Source: Alphaproteobacteria bacterium
GTDB lineage: Bacteria > Pseudomonadota > Alphaproteobacteria > Rhizobiales > Xanthobacteraceae
Direction: 5' to 3'
Assembly (NCBI GenBank): GCA_005884745.1
Contig: VAZU01000050.1
Location: forward strand, 1-17,993
DNA: 17,993 nt
In this document: positions 9,457-16,755 of the stretch, piece by piece
Numbering within the stretch: position 1 is the first letter of the stretch
How the letters are laid out: the number at the start of each line of letters is the position of its first letter
Translations under genes and position numbers: made by a program
Notes under the pieces: model-generated
Told to the model about the DNA's origin: nothing
Databases searched by the model: none
What the model saw: only the letters and a program-made list of their open reading frames with translations

Positions 9457-9525
9457 TCGCGCGAGACGGAACAGATGGACCAAGCGTCCCCGGGCTCGCT
9501 TCCGGCACGGCCGTGAAGCTCGTTC

Positions 9526-9539
9526 GGCGCTGTCGGGAT
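9526..9539 (+). repeat. Imperfect copy of the tRNA-Val 3' segment (att-like)
   Basis: Matches 10738-10751 in the tRNA-Val gene at 13 of 14 bases in the same orientation (one A/C difference at 9534). The intervening 1.2 kb holds only the alpha/beta-hydrolase gene. The geometry is that expected for an element inserted at the 3' end of a minus-strand tRNA gene, but the match is short and no integrase is present. Confidence 0.4.
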
Positions 9540-9584
9540 CAGACGCAACGTTGGAACGACGTCATCTGTTTTTCCCTGGCCGAA

Positions 9585-10595
9585 TCAGCCCCTTGGCGGC
9601 GGCTCCTGGCTGATATTGATCAACGAACTCATGGTCGCGAGGGGCCGCATGCCTGCAGGTTCGGGGGTGCTGCGCGTCGGGATGACGTGACGGTCGATGG
9701 TGCCTCGCAAAGTAATCGCCAGATCTTTGTGAAATACCTCGTCTGAGAAGTACCAAGAGTGAGACGTGAGCAGAAAATCTTCGGTACCTTGGCTCTTCTC
9801 GTACTTGGACCAAAAATAATACGAGCAATCGACGTTCACGGCCTTTTGCGGCGCATCGAGCGGCAGGCCGACGCGGCCGACCCGCGGCGCGAGGCCGATG
9901 CGTTTCACATTCGAAATCTGGAGGACCTCGTCGTAAGCGTTGGAATAATTGGTAAGGCGATAACAATGGCGGTAGGTGCTTTCGGTCTCGGGATCATCCG
10001 CTGAGAACGAAATTGACGATACGTCGCCGGCGATCAGGACCAGTTGGCCTGCGGTCCACGGCGTGGCGGTGACCTGACCATCATCGGCGTGATCGAAAGC
10101 TTCGCGGACCACAAATGCACCCGTTGAATGTCCAAGCACGTGGACCCGAATGTTGCAAGGCTGGTCCTGGGCTTGGACGAAAGGCTTGATTCCCCCGCTG
10201 ACCAGGCGGACGGCCGTTATCCTTGCGTTGTCGCGGTCCTCGAGATAGCCCAGCGCGGAATGGCCCGACGGCCAATCGAAGCTGACCACGGGACAGGAAA
10301 AGTTGTTGGCCGTCAGCCCTGCTTGGATGCGACGGTGACGCGAGTCGACCTCTTCAACCGTATTGTTGTAACCGTGCACGAAGAACAACAGATCGCCAGC
10401 CGGACCCTTTTTGGGGTCCGTAGGAGATGGAGGAAATAATGCGATGATCTCCTTGATCCATTGCGACATCCCGATTTGATGGTTCGGCGCCGGCACTTCT
10501 GCGTCGGGCACGCGCAAGTAGCGCGTTGGTCCCAGCTCAGGCTTATCGGTAAACCTGCCGGCTTGTACCTTGCGGACGCTGATCCAGTATTTCAT
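9585..10595 (-). CDS. Alpha/beta hydrolase, DUF900-like
   Basis: A 336-aa protein with a serine-hydrolase core: oxyanion motif FFVHGYNN (HGY 74-76), strand VVSFDWPS, nucleophile elbow GHSTG (S157), probable acid D222 in YSNAYDEVL (D191 in IAGDV is the alternative), and catalytic His H279 in TSHSW. This order and the RLTNYSNAYDEVL block resemble the DUF900 hydrolases, whose substrates are largely unknown. No signal peptide or membrane segment; the N-terminal 60 residues (MKYWISVRKVQAG...) form an extra strand-rich cap. Start ATG 10595 is preceded by a GGGGAGGG ribosome site. The DNA is visibly richer in A+T and in third-position A/T than its neighbours, and it lies between tRNA-Val and an imperfect tRNA-end repeat, so horizontal acquisition is likely. 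Confidence 0.85.
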   Translation of the reverse strand: MKYWISVRKVQAGRFTDKPELGPTRYLRVPDAEVPAPNHQIGMSQWIKEIIALFPPSPTDPKKGPAGDLLFFVHGYNNTVEEVDSRHRRIQAGLTANNFSCPVVSFDWPSGHSALGYLEDRDNARITAVRLVSGGIKPFVQAQDQPCNIRVHVLGHSTGAFVVREAFDHADDGQVTATPWTAGQLVLIAGDVSSISFSADDPETESTYRHCYRLTNYSNAYDEVLQISNVKRIGLAPRVGRVGLPLDAPQKAVNVDCSYYFWSKYEKSQGTEDFLLTSHSWYFSDEVFHKDLAITLRGTIDRHVIPTRSTPEPAGMRPLATMSSLINISQEPPPRG

Positions 10596-10732
10596 CGTAC
10601 CCTCCCCATGAGCAGCGCCTATTCAGGCAGTGTTTCGAGACGAGTGCAATTCTATTTGCAGGTGGGATCGGCCGCCGTCAGCCGCGCGTTGGCGAATGAA
10701 CTGCGGTGAAATGTCGAATGCCGAGGATGGGC

Positions 10733-10807
10733 TGGTGGGCGCTGTAGGGATTGAACCTACGACCTCTCCCGTGTGAAGGGAACGCTCTCCCGCTGAGCTA
10801 AGCGCCC
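10733..10807 (-). tRNA. tRNA-Val (anticodon CAC)
   Basis: On the minus strand the cloverleaf is complete: acceptor GGGCGCT (10807-10801) with AGCGCCC (10743-10737); D stem GCTC/GAGC; anticodon stem TTCCC/GGGAG around loop TTCACAC (anticodon CAC, Val, reads GUG); T arm GTAGG-TTCAATC-CCTAC. The discriminator A is at 10736 and an encoded CCA is at 10735-10733. Confidence 0.95.
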
Positions 10808-10827
10808 TCCGCCGCCATCTGGCGGAG
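10808..10827 (-). other. Hairpin in the tRNA-Val precursor leader
   Basis: TCCGCC (10808-10813) pairs with GGCGGA (10821-10826) around a 7-nt loop. It abuts the 5' end of the mature tRNA and could influence RNase P processing; inference from base pairing only. Confidence 0.5.
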
Positions 10828-10878
10828 CTCCTGCGACTGCACCGACATTGCCACAACAGGCAGCAGGAAGTGCGCAGG

Positions 10879-10907
10879 ATTTAAGAGAGGCCACGAAGAG
10901 GTGTCAA
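10879..10907 (-). promoter_or_regulatory. Sigma-70-type promoter for tRNA-Val
   Basis: Minus-strand TTGACA (10907-10902, perfect consensus), a 17-nt spacer and TTAAAT (10884-10879; 4 of 6) point at the tRNA gene, with a predicted start near 10872 and a leader of about 65 nt. Confidence 0.75.
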
Positions 10908-10941
10908 CCGCTGCGCCGAGTGCAGTTTCCGGCGCCGGTCG

Positions 10942-11370
10942 CTATCGGCCGCTCGTGCCCGGAGCCGCCGTCGCGGGTTTTGCGGGGCGCTTCGCCGCCG
11001 GCTTCTTCTTGGCGCCCGGCGCCGGACCGAGCTGGGCGAATACCGGGTTCGGCGTGAATTTGACCGACGCTTTCTCCTGGTCCGGCTGAACCTGTACCGC
11101 AACGGTCTGCGGCGCAAAGCCCTCGCGCGCGAAGGTCACGGAGAAGCCGCCGCCGGTCGGCACCTCCAGCGTGCACGGCGTTTGGCAGCTTCCGCCGGCC
11201 GAGGTCTTCGCCTCCGCCCCTTGCGGCTCGGAGTCGAGATCGATGCTGGCGGTGGCGGGCATCGCCGGCGCGCCGCCGAACAGCCCGAATCCCGCGCCCC
11301 TCGGCCAGCCGCTGCAGGCGCCGAGCAGCAGCGCCAATCCCGCAAACGCGAGTGCTTGCGCTTTGCTCAT
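10942..11370 (-). CDS. PEGA-domain lipoprotein
   Basis: A 142-aa predicted lipoprotein. The signal peptide MSKAQALAFAGLALLLGAC ends in a canonical lipobox LGAC with C19 as the acylated residue. The middle (about 43-105) fits a PEGA-like surface domain: ASIDLDSEPQGAEA, paired cysteines in SCQTPCTLEVP, GGGFSVTFAREGFAPQTVAVQVQP. A Lys/Ala/Pro-rich tail (KKKPAAKRPAKPATAAP) follows and could contact nucleic acid, membrane or peptidoglycan. PEGA domains occur in cell-envelope proteins without enzymatic activity. ATG 11370 is chosen because GGAGGAGAA precedes it and it places the signal peptide at the N-terminus. It lies 82 bp downstream of gph on the same strand. Confidence 0.8.
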   Translation of the reverse strand: MSKAQALAFAGLALLLGACSGWPRGAGFGLFGGAPAMPATASIDLDSEPQGAEAKTSAGGSCQTPCTLEVPTGGGFSVTFAREGFAPQTVAVQVQPDQEKASVKFTPNPVFAQLGPAPGAKKKPAAKRPAKPATAAPGTSGR

Positions 11371-11452
11371 TTCTCCTCCTGGAGGGCAGCCGCCGGGCGG
11401 CGCGACGATGCTGAGTTCCACGCAGGTATCGCCACGCTAGGAATGAAATGTG

Positions 11453-12127
11453 TCAGCGGGGCGGCCGCAACAGCTCGCTTACGGCCGCCGGCAGATCGTC
11501 GAACCGGCTGATGATCCGGTCCGGCGCGAGCAGCGCGACCGGCGTCTCGGTATAGCCGAAATCGACCGCGACCACCGGAATTGCCGCCTCGCGCGCCATG
11601 CGGATGTCGGTCACCGAGTCGCCGACCATCAGCGCAAGTTCCATCCCGCCGCCGGCCCGTGCCACGGTCCGCCGCAGCACTTCCGGATCGGGCTTTTGCA
11701 GACCGAAGGTATCCTGGCCGTAGATGGCGCTGAAACGCCCGGCAAGCCCGAGCGCTTCGAGCAGCCGGACGGCGAGAAACTCCAGCTTGTTCGTGCACAC
11801 CGCCAGCCGGCATCCCGCCGCGGCAAGCGCATCCAGCGCCGGCTCCAATCCCGGGAACGGTCGCGAGCAATCGGCGATGTGAGCGGCATAATGTCGGATA
11901 TAGCCGGCGTACAGACGCTCCAATTCACGATCGGAAATCTTGACGCTTTCCCGCGCGAGCGCATGCTCGATCAGCTGCCGCGCTCCGCCCCCGATCATGT
12001 TGCGCAGCTCGTTGCCGGGGGGCGGCAGCCCTTCGCGCGCGAACAGAGCATTGAGCGTCGCGATCAGATCCGGAGCGGTATCGACGAGCGTTCCGTCGAG
12101 ATCGAAGACGATGGTGGGCACGGCCAT
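11453..12127 (-). CDS. gph: Phosphoglycolate phosphatase (HAD superfamily)
   Basis: A 224-aa HAD hydrolase that dephosphorylates 2-phosphoglycolate, produced by Rubisco oxygenation or DNA repair. The four HAD motifs are present: I, VFDLDGTLVDT (nucleophile D9, acid D11); II, CTNK; III, the Lys of QKPDP; IV, VGDSVTD. The cap domain lies between motifs I and II. Length and the GLQKPDPEVL segment are typical of Gph, though related HAD phosphatases with other substrates share these motifs. Start 12127 (MAVPTIVFDLDGT) is preferred to a TTG at 12145; no strong ribosome site is visible before either. It is divergent from rpiA across 216 bp. Confidence 0.88.
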   Translation of the reverse strand: MAVPTIVFDLDGTLVDTAPDLIATLNALFAREGLPPPGNELRNMIGGGARQLIEHALARESVKISDRELERLYAGYIRHYAAHIADCSRPFPGLEPALDALAAAGCRLAVCTNKLEFLAVRLLEALGLAGRFSAIYGQDTFGLQKPDPEVLRRTVARAGGGMELALMVGDSVTDIRMAREAAIPVVAVDFGYTETPVALLAPDRIISRFDDLPAAVSELLRPPR

Positions 12128-12343
12128 GTGTTGGAATCGCAGCAATGGAGGCAGTCACGAGGCACGAAACGGCTCGGAATTCAAGGCCGTTCCTTGCGCT
12201 TTGGCCGGTTCGTGAGCCATGGCGTGTGCCTGGACTCCGGCGTTGAGCCGCGGCACGCCCGTGTTTTGCACTAGGCGCGGCCTGCGAACGGGGTTAGTAA
12301 GGCGCGCTTCACGATCGGCCAGGATCCGCGTCCCGCTCCCGCC

Positions 12344-13042
12344 ATGAACTCGGAAGATTACAAGCGCCAAGCCGCCGCCGCAGCGCTCGAGTTCGTCGAG
12401 CCCGGCATGCGCCTCGGGCTGGGCACCGGCTCGACCGCCAAACACTTCGTCGAGCTGCTGGCGGATCGCGTGCGCGCCGGGCTCGACGTCGTCGGGGTGG
12501 CGACCTCCGAGGCCACCCGCACCGACGCCGAGCGGCTGGGGCTGCCGCTGACGACCCTCGACGAGACGCCCGAACTCGACCTCACGATCGACGGTGCCGA
12601 CGAGATCGCTCCGGACCTGACGTTGATCAAGGGGGGAGGCGGCGCGCTGCTCCACGAGAAGATCGTGGCGGCGGCCTCCTCGCGAATGATCGTGATCGCC
12701 GATGAGTCGAAATGGGTGGCTCTGTTGGGACGGTTCCCGCTGCCCGTCGAAGTGGTGTCGTTCGGGCTTGCGGCAACCCGACGTGCGATCGAGAGCGCCG
12801 CGGCGGGAGCCGGCGCGCCCGGGCCCATCAGCTTGCGGCGGACCCGGGACGGCCATGCTTTCGTCACGGAGGCCGGTCACCTCATTCTCGACGCGGCGCT
12901 GACGCGGATCATCGAGCCGCCATTGCTTGCCGATCGGCTTGCGGAGATTCCCGGCGTCGTCGAGCATGGTTTGTTCATCGGGCTGGCCAAGACCGCGATC
13001 ATCGCCGGCCCGGACGGCGTGCGCATCGTCGAGCGGCCGTAA
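12344..13042 (+). CDS. rpiA: Ribose-5-phosphate isomerase A
   Basis: A 232-aa cytosolic enzyme that interconverts ribose-5-phosphate and ribulose-5-phosphate in the non-oxidative pentose-phosphate and Calvin pathways. Family motifs are intact: GLGTGSTAKHFV (phosphate loop 25-36), TIDGADE with D83 and D86, KGGGGALLHEK with K96 and the catalytic base E105. Length is normal. ATG 12344 gives the expected N-terminus (MNSEDYKRQAAAAALEFV); the ribosome site is poor. The DUF2059 gene follows after 29 bp and gor after that, so the three probably form an operon, linking pentose-phosphate flux with NADPH-dependent glutathione reduction. Confidence 0.96.
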   Translation: MNSEDYKRQAAAAALEFVEPGMRLGLGTGSTAKHFVELLADRVRAGLDVVGVATSEATRTDAERLGLPLTTLDETPELDLTIDGADEIAPDLTLIKGGGGALLHEKIVAAASSRMIVIADESKWVALLGRFPLPVEVVSFGLAATRRAIESAAAGAGAPGPISLRRTRDGHAFVTEAGHLILDAALTRIIEPPLLADRLAEIPGVVEHGLFIGLAKTAIIAGPDGVRIVERP

Positions 13043-13071
13043 CTTGAGCACTGCAGGGGAGGACCGAGTTC

Positions 13072-13581
13072 ATGATGGCACCTAAGCTTGCCCGCGGCGC
13101 GCGTGCCGCGGCCGTCGTCTTCACCATGGCGATGTTCACCGGGCTTGCGTCGGCAGAAGAGCCTACGCCCGCCGCCGTCGCGGTTGCCAAGGAGCTCATC
13201 GTGCTCAAAGGATCGACGCAGCTCTGGGACGCGGTCGTCCCCGGCGTCATCGAGCAGGTCAAAGCCGTGTTCATGCAAACCAATCCCGCGCTGGGCAGGG
13301 AGCTGAACGACGTTGCGGCGCAATTGCGAACCGAGTATGCCCCGCGCGCATCGCAGCTGGTCGATCAGGTCGCGCAGCTGTACGCGAGGACGTTCACCGA
13401 GCAGGAGCTCAAGGACGCGCTGACCTTCTATAAGTCGCCGCTGGGCAGGAAGATCGTCAACGAGGAGCCGAAAGTTCTCGACGACGGTTTCCGCCGCATC
13501 CAGCAATGGGCCAACAAGTTTTCCGAGGAGGTGATGAGCAAAATGCGCGCGGAGATGAAGAAGAAGGGTTACGATCTCTAG
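13072..13581 (+). CDS. DUF2059 secreted protein
   Basis: A 169-aa exported protein. A signal peptide with basic start (KLARGAR), hydrophobic core AAAVVFTMAMFTGLA and cleavage site ASA after A28 is followed by an all-helical DUF2059 region, with the family block YARTFTEQELKDALTFYKSPLGRKIVNEEP (about residues 103-132). No catalytic residues or cysteines are visible in the mature protein, so it is probably a periplasmic binding or structural protein; its function is unknown. ATG pairs at 13072 and 13075 both follow a GGAGG ribosome site. It is sandwiched between rpiA (29-bp gap) and gor (28-bp gap), an arrangement that I recall in other Hyphomicrobiales. Confidence 0.88.
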   Translation: MMAPKLARGARAAAVVFTMAMFTGLASAEEPTPAAVAVAKELIVLKGSTQLWDAVVPGVIEQVKAVFMQTNPALGRELNDVAAQLRTEYAPRASQLVDQVAQLYARTFTEQELKDALTFYKSPLGRKIVNEEPKVLDDGFRRIQQWANKFSEEVMSKMRAEMKKKGYDL

Positions 13582-13609
13582 CCCTGCGGCGGAGCGACGT
13601 GGAGATGCG

Positions 13610-14989
13610 ATGAGCGACGACGTCGATCTGTTCGTGATCGGAGCCGGCTCCGGCGGCGTACGCGCCGCTCGCGTTGCCGCCGAGCACGGCGCCAAGGTGA
13701 TGATCGCCGAGGAATATCGCGTCGGCGGCACCTGCGTCATTCGCGGTTGCGTGCCGAAAAAGCTCCTCGCCTACGCCTCGCGATTCTCCCGCGAATTCGC
13801 CGACGCCGCCGGCTACGGCTGGACCGTGTCGCCGCCGCGCTTCGACTGGCCCGGCCTGATCGCCAACAAGGATCGCGAGATTGCCCGGCTCGAAGCGGCG
13901 TATATCGCCGATCTGCAAGATGCCGGGGTGACGATCGTCAAGAGCCGCGTCGTGCTGGAGGACGCGCACAAGCTGCGCCTGGTCGCCACCAGCGCCGCGG
14001 TCCGCGCCCATTACGTCCTGGTCGCGACCGGAGCCCGGCCGGGCAACGGCACGATCCCGGGAATCGAGCACGTCATCTCCTCGAACGAGGCGTTTCATCT
14101 GCCGGAATTCCCCTCCCGCATTCTCATCCAGGGCGGCGGCTACATCGCGGTGGAGTTCGCCTGCATCTTCGCGGGGCTCGGCGCGCAGGTCACCCTCGTC
14201 TATCGCGGCGAGAACATCCTGCGCGGCTTCGATGACGATGTGCGCTCCCACCTGCGTACCGAGATGGAGAAAGGCGGCATTCGCATCCTGACGGGCCGCA
14301 CCGTCGCCGCGGTGGAAAAGACCGCGACCGGCGTGCGCTCGAAGCTCAGCGACGGGCAGGCGATCGAGACCGACCGCGTCATGTTCGCGCTCGGACGGCG
14401 CCCCAATGTGGCGGAGTTCGGTCTGGGGGCTGCGGGCGTCGAGCTTGCGGAAAACGGCGGCATCGCCGTCGACCCGTATTCCCGGACCTCGGCGTCGAAC
14501 GTCTACGCGGTCGGCGACGTCACCAACCGGGTGAACCTGACCCCGGTCGCGATCCGCGAGGGGCAGGCGTTTGCCGACACCGTGTTCGGCAGTCGCCCGA
14601 CGGCGGTCGACCATGCCCATGTGCCGACCGCGGTGTTTTCCGAGCCGGAAGTCGGCGTGATCGGCATGACCGAGGCCATGGCGCGGGCGCGGCTCGCGGC
14701 CGTGGATGTCTACCGCGCGAGCTTCCGTCCGCTGAAGGCGACGCTCTCCGGGCGCGACACCCGCATGCTGATGAAGCTCGTGGTCGACGGCTCGACCGAC
14801 CGCGTGGTCGGTTGCCACATCGTGGGTCCGGACGCGGCCGAGCTCATTCAGCTGGTCGGCGTGGCGGTGACCATGAAGGCGCGGAAGGCCGATTTCGACG
14901 CCACCATGGCGGTGCATCCGACCGCGGCGGAGGAACTCGTCACGATGCGCAAGCCCGTGGCGCGCTATAGGCGGGAGGCGGCCGAGTAG
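13610..14989 (+). CDS. gor: Glutathione-disulfide reductase
   Basis: A 459-aa flavoprotein that reduces glutathione disulfide with NADPH, maintaining the cytosolic thiol pool. The FAD-binding glycine motif is GAGSGG (11-16), the redox-active disulfide C42/C47 is in GGTCVIRGCVPKK, the NAD(P)H motif is GGGYIAVEFA, and the following YRGENILR carries arginines as in NADPH-specific enzymes. The second FAD motif is VYAVGDVTNR. The C-terminal HPTAAEE (H436, E441) is the catalytic dyad supplied to the partner subunit of the homodimer. ATG 13610 has a GGAGATG-type ribosome site. It is the last gene of the presumed rpiA-DUF2059-gor operon. Confidence 0.96.
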   Translation: MSDDVDLFVIGAGSGGVRAARVAAEHGAKVMIAEEYRVGGTCVIRGCVPKKLLAYASRFSREFADAAGYGWTVSPPRFDWPGLIANKDREIARLEAAYIADLQDAGVTIVKSRVVLEDAHKLRLVATSAAVRAHYVLVATGARPGNGTIPGIEHVISSNEAFHLPEFPSRILIQGGGYIAVEFACIFAGLGAQVTLVYRGENILRGFDDDVRSHLRTEMEKGGIRILTGRTVAAVEKTATGVRSKLSDGQAIETDRVMFALGRRPNVAEFGLGAAGVELAENGGIAVDPYSRTSASNVYAVGDVTNRVNLTPVAIREGQAFADTVFGSRPTAVDHAHVPTAVFSEPEVGVIGMTEAMARARLAAVDVYRASFRPLKATLSGRDTRMLMKLVVDGSTDRVVGCHIVGPDAAELIQLVGVAVTMKARKADFDATMAVHPTAAEELVTMRKPVARYRREAAE

Positions 14990-15021
14990 GTAATCCCGCC
15001 GAAGCCAGCCTGCGAGCCTCG

Positions 15022-15052
15022 TTAGACGCGAGCCCGGTCGGGCGTGTATAAC
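15022..15052 (+). promoter_or_regulatory. Possible promoter with palindromic spacer before DAHP synthase
   Basis: TTAGAC (15022-15027) and TATAAC (15047-15052; 5 of 6 to TATAAT) are 19 nt apart. The spacer contains the palindrome GCCCG-GT-CGGGC (15032-15043), which could bind a regulator. The TATAAC element is conspicuous in very GC-rich DNA; the -35 match is weak. Confidence 0.4.
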
Positions 15053-15113
15053 CCCGGCCGCTCCCTGGGCGGAACGCCCGCGGATGCTCGCATGGAAAAT
15101 GGCGGAGGTGATC

Positions 15114-16502
15114 ATGCCCCAGCGCTGGGCCCCCGACAGCTGGCGGAGCCGGCCGGCCAAGCAGCTTCCGGAGTACCCCGACCCGGCGGCGCTCGCCCGG
15201 GTCGAACGCCAGCTCGCGACCTTCCCGCCGCTGGTGTTCGCCGGCGAGGCGCGCAGCCTCAAGCGGGCGCTGGGCCGGGTCGCGGCCGGAAACGCTTTCC
15301 TGCTGCAGGGCGGCGATTGCGCGGAAAGCTTCGCCGAGCACGGCGCCGACAACATCCGCGACTTCTTCCGGGTGTTTCTGCAGATGGCGGTCGTGCTCAC
15401 CTATGCGGCGGCTTCGCCGGTCGTCAAGCTCGGCCGCATTGCCGGCGAGTTCGCCAAGCCGCGCTCCTCGCCGACCGAGACGCGAGACGGCAAGGAGCTG
15501 CCGAGCTATCGCGGCGACATCATCAACGACATCGAGTTCACGGCGGAAGCGCGCACCCCCGATCCGCATCGGCAGCTCGAGGCCTACCGCCAGTGCGCGG
15601 CGACCCTCAATCTGCTGCGCGCCTTCGCCCAGGGCGGCTACGCCAATCTCGGCAGCGTGCATCAATGGATGCTGGGCTCGATCAAGGACAGCCCGCAGTC
15701 GCGGCGCTATCTCGAGCTCGCCAACCGCATCTCCGAGGCGCTCGGCTTCATGCGCGCCTGCGGGCTCGATCTGGAGAGCCATCCGGAGCTGAAAACCACG
15801 GATTTCTACACCAGCCACGAAGGACTGCTGCTGCCCTACGAGCAGGCGCTCACCCGCGTCGATTCCACTTCCGGCGATTGGTACTGCACCTCGGGGCATC
15901 TCTTGTGGATCGGCGACCGTACCCGGCAGGCGGACGGCGCGCATGTCGAGTTCTGCCGCGGCATCAAGAACCCGCTCGGCTTGAAATGCGGGCCCTCGCT
16001 CAAGCCCGAGGAGCTCATCCGGCTGATCGACATCCTCAATCCCGACAACGAGCCGGGGCGGTTGACGCTGATCTGCCGGTTCGGCGCCGAGAAGCTCGGC
16101 GAGCATCTGCCCGCGCTGCTGCGTGCGGTCAAGCGCGAGGGCAAGGTCGTGGTGTGGTCATGCGATCCCATGCACGGCAACACCATCATTTCCGCCTCCG
16201 GCTACAAGACCCGTCCGTTCGATCTCATTCTTCAGGAAGTGAAGAGCTTCTTTGCCGCGCATGCGGCCGAGGGCACCTATGCGGGCGGCGTGCACCTGGA
16301 GATGACCGGCCAGGACGTGACCGAATGCACCGGCGGCGCGCGGGCGATCACCGACGCCGAGCTCAACGACCGCTATCACACGTTCTGCGACCCCCGCCTC
16401 AATGCCGAGCAGTCGATCGACCTCGCGTTCCTGCTCGCGGAGTTGCTGAAAACCGAGCGCACGGCGCAGCACAAGCCGCTGCCCGCCGCCGCGGCGCTGT
16501 GA
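15114..16502 (+). CDS. aroF: Class-II 3-deoxy-7-phosphoheptulonate (DAHP) synthase
   Basis: A 462-aa cytosolic enzyme that condenses phosphoenolpyruvate with erythrose-4-phosphate, the first step of the shikimate pathway to aromatic amino acids. It belongs to the plant-like class II: metal-site Cys in LLQGGDCAES (C69), RGD-I-x-DIEF region, TSHEGLLLPYEQALTR, GHLLWIGDRTRQ, KCGPSL, CDPMHGNT, GGVHLEMTGQDVTECTGG and a C-terminal CDPRLNAEQSIDLAF. Start 15114 (MPQRWAPDSWR) is preferred: it is preceded by GCGGAGGTG and gives the usual MxxRWxPDSWR opening; an in-frame ATG at 15084 would add ten residues. Symbols aroF, aroG and aroH are used inconsistently for class II, so the symbol is only a label. 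A terminator follows at 16541. Confidence 0.96.
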   Translation: MPQRWAPDSWRSRPAKQLPEYPDPAALARVERQLATFPPLVFAGEARSLKRALGRVAAGNAFLLQGGDCAESFAEHGADNIRDFFRVFLQMAVVLTYAAASPVVKLGRIAGEFAKPRSSPTETRDGKELPSYRGDIINDIEFTAEARTPDPHRQLEAYRQCAATLNLLRAFAQGGYANLGSVHQWMLGSIKDSPQSRRYLELANRISEALGFMRACGLDLESHPELKTTDFYTSHEGLLLPYEQALTRVDSTSGDWYCTSGHLLWIGDRTRQADGAHVEFCRGIKNPLGLKCGPSLKPEELIRLIDILNPDNEPGRLTLICRFGAEKLGEHLPALLRAVKREGKVVVWSCDPMHGNTIISASGYKTRPFDLILQEVKSFFAAHAAEGTYAGGVHLEMTGQDVTECTGGARAITDAELNDRYHTFCDPRLNAEQSIDLAFLLAELLKTERTAQHKPLPAAAAL

Positions 16503-16540
16503 GCCCCTGAGGATCCAACGCGGAAGCGTCGTTGCGGGCG

Positions 16541-16568
16541 AAAATCGCTCGGAATCTGCGATTTTTTT
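16541..16568 (+). terminator. Rho-independent terminator after DAHP synthase
   Basis: AAAATCGC (16541-16548) pairs with GCGATTTT (16558-16565) around a 9-nt loop, continuing into a run of seven T (16562-16568), 38 bp after the stop. The A-rich upstream arm could also act on the opposite strand. Confidence 0.9.
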
Positions 16569-16572
16569 GCCC

Positions 16573-16602
16573 TTGTTCATAAAAGTTTTGAAGCCGTATC
16601 AA
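16573..16602 (+). promoter_or_regulatory. Possible promoter for nadE
   Basis: TTGTTC (16573-16578), an 18-nt spacer and TATCAA (16597-16602; 4 of 6) lie in the only clearly A+T-rich stretch nearby. A start near 16609 would give a leader of about 147 nt. Consensus match only. Confidence 0.3.
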
Positions 16603-16658
16603 TGGCTTAAGTCATTTCAATTCGCCAAAATGCATCTTCTACGCTCACAACGATTTCT

Positions 16659-16730
16659 TCGCAATCTGTCTTACGTAGATTGCGACTGCGCGGGTGCTGG
16701 GTCCCGCGAATGCCGGCCGATTTGCGCAGT
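16659..16730 (+). promoter_or_regulatory. Structured nadE leader with competing helices
   Basis: Helix A: 16659-16667 (TCGCAATCT) with 16677-16685, 9 bp, 9-nt loop. Helix B: 16689-16694 (CGCGGG) with 16703-16708. Helix C: 16685-16691 (ACTGCGC) with 16724-16730. B and C share bases 16689-16691, and A and C share base 16685, so C excludes B and touches A. Helix C ends 25 nt before the nadE ATG. This could be an RNA switch or attenuator, or helix A could be a protein operator. No known riboswitch class was recognised. Confidence 0.4.
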
Positions 16731-16755
16731 CCCGACGGCGCGCGTACATCAGGCC

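Noticed and set aside
12155..13051. Long minus-strand open frame of about 298 codons opposite rpiA.
   Set aside because: It mirrors rpiA codon structure, is rich in Arg, Gly and His, has no ribosome site or family motif, and rpiA on the plus strand is unambiguous.
13457..15400. Minus-strand open frame of about 647 codons opposite gor and the DAHP synthase start.
   Set aside because: An artefact of high GC: it covers two genes with intact catalytic motifs on the other strand, and its translation is His/Arg/Gly-rich without domains.
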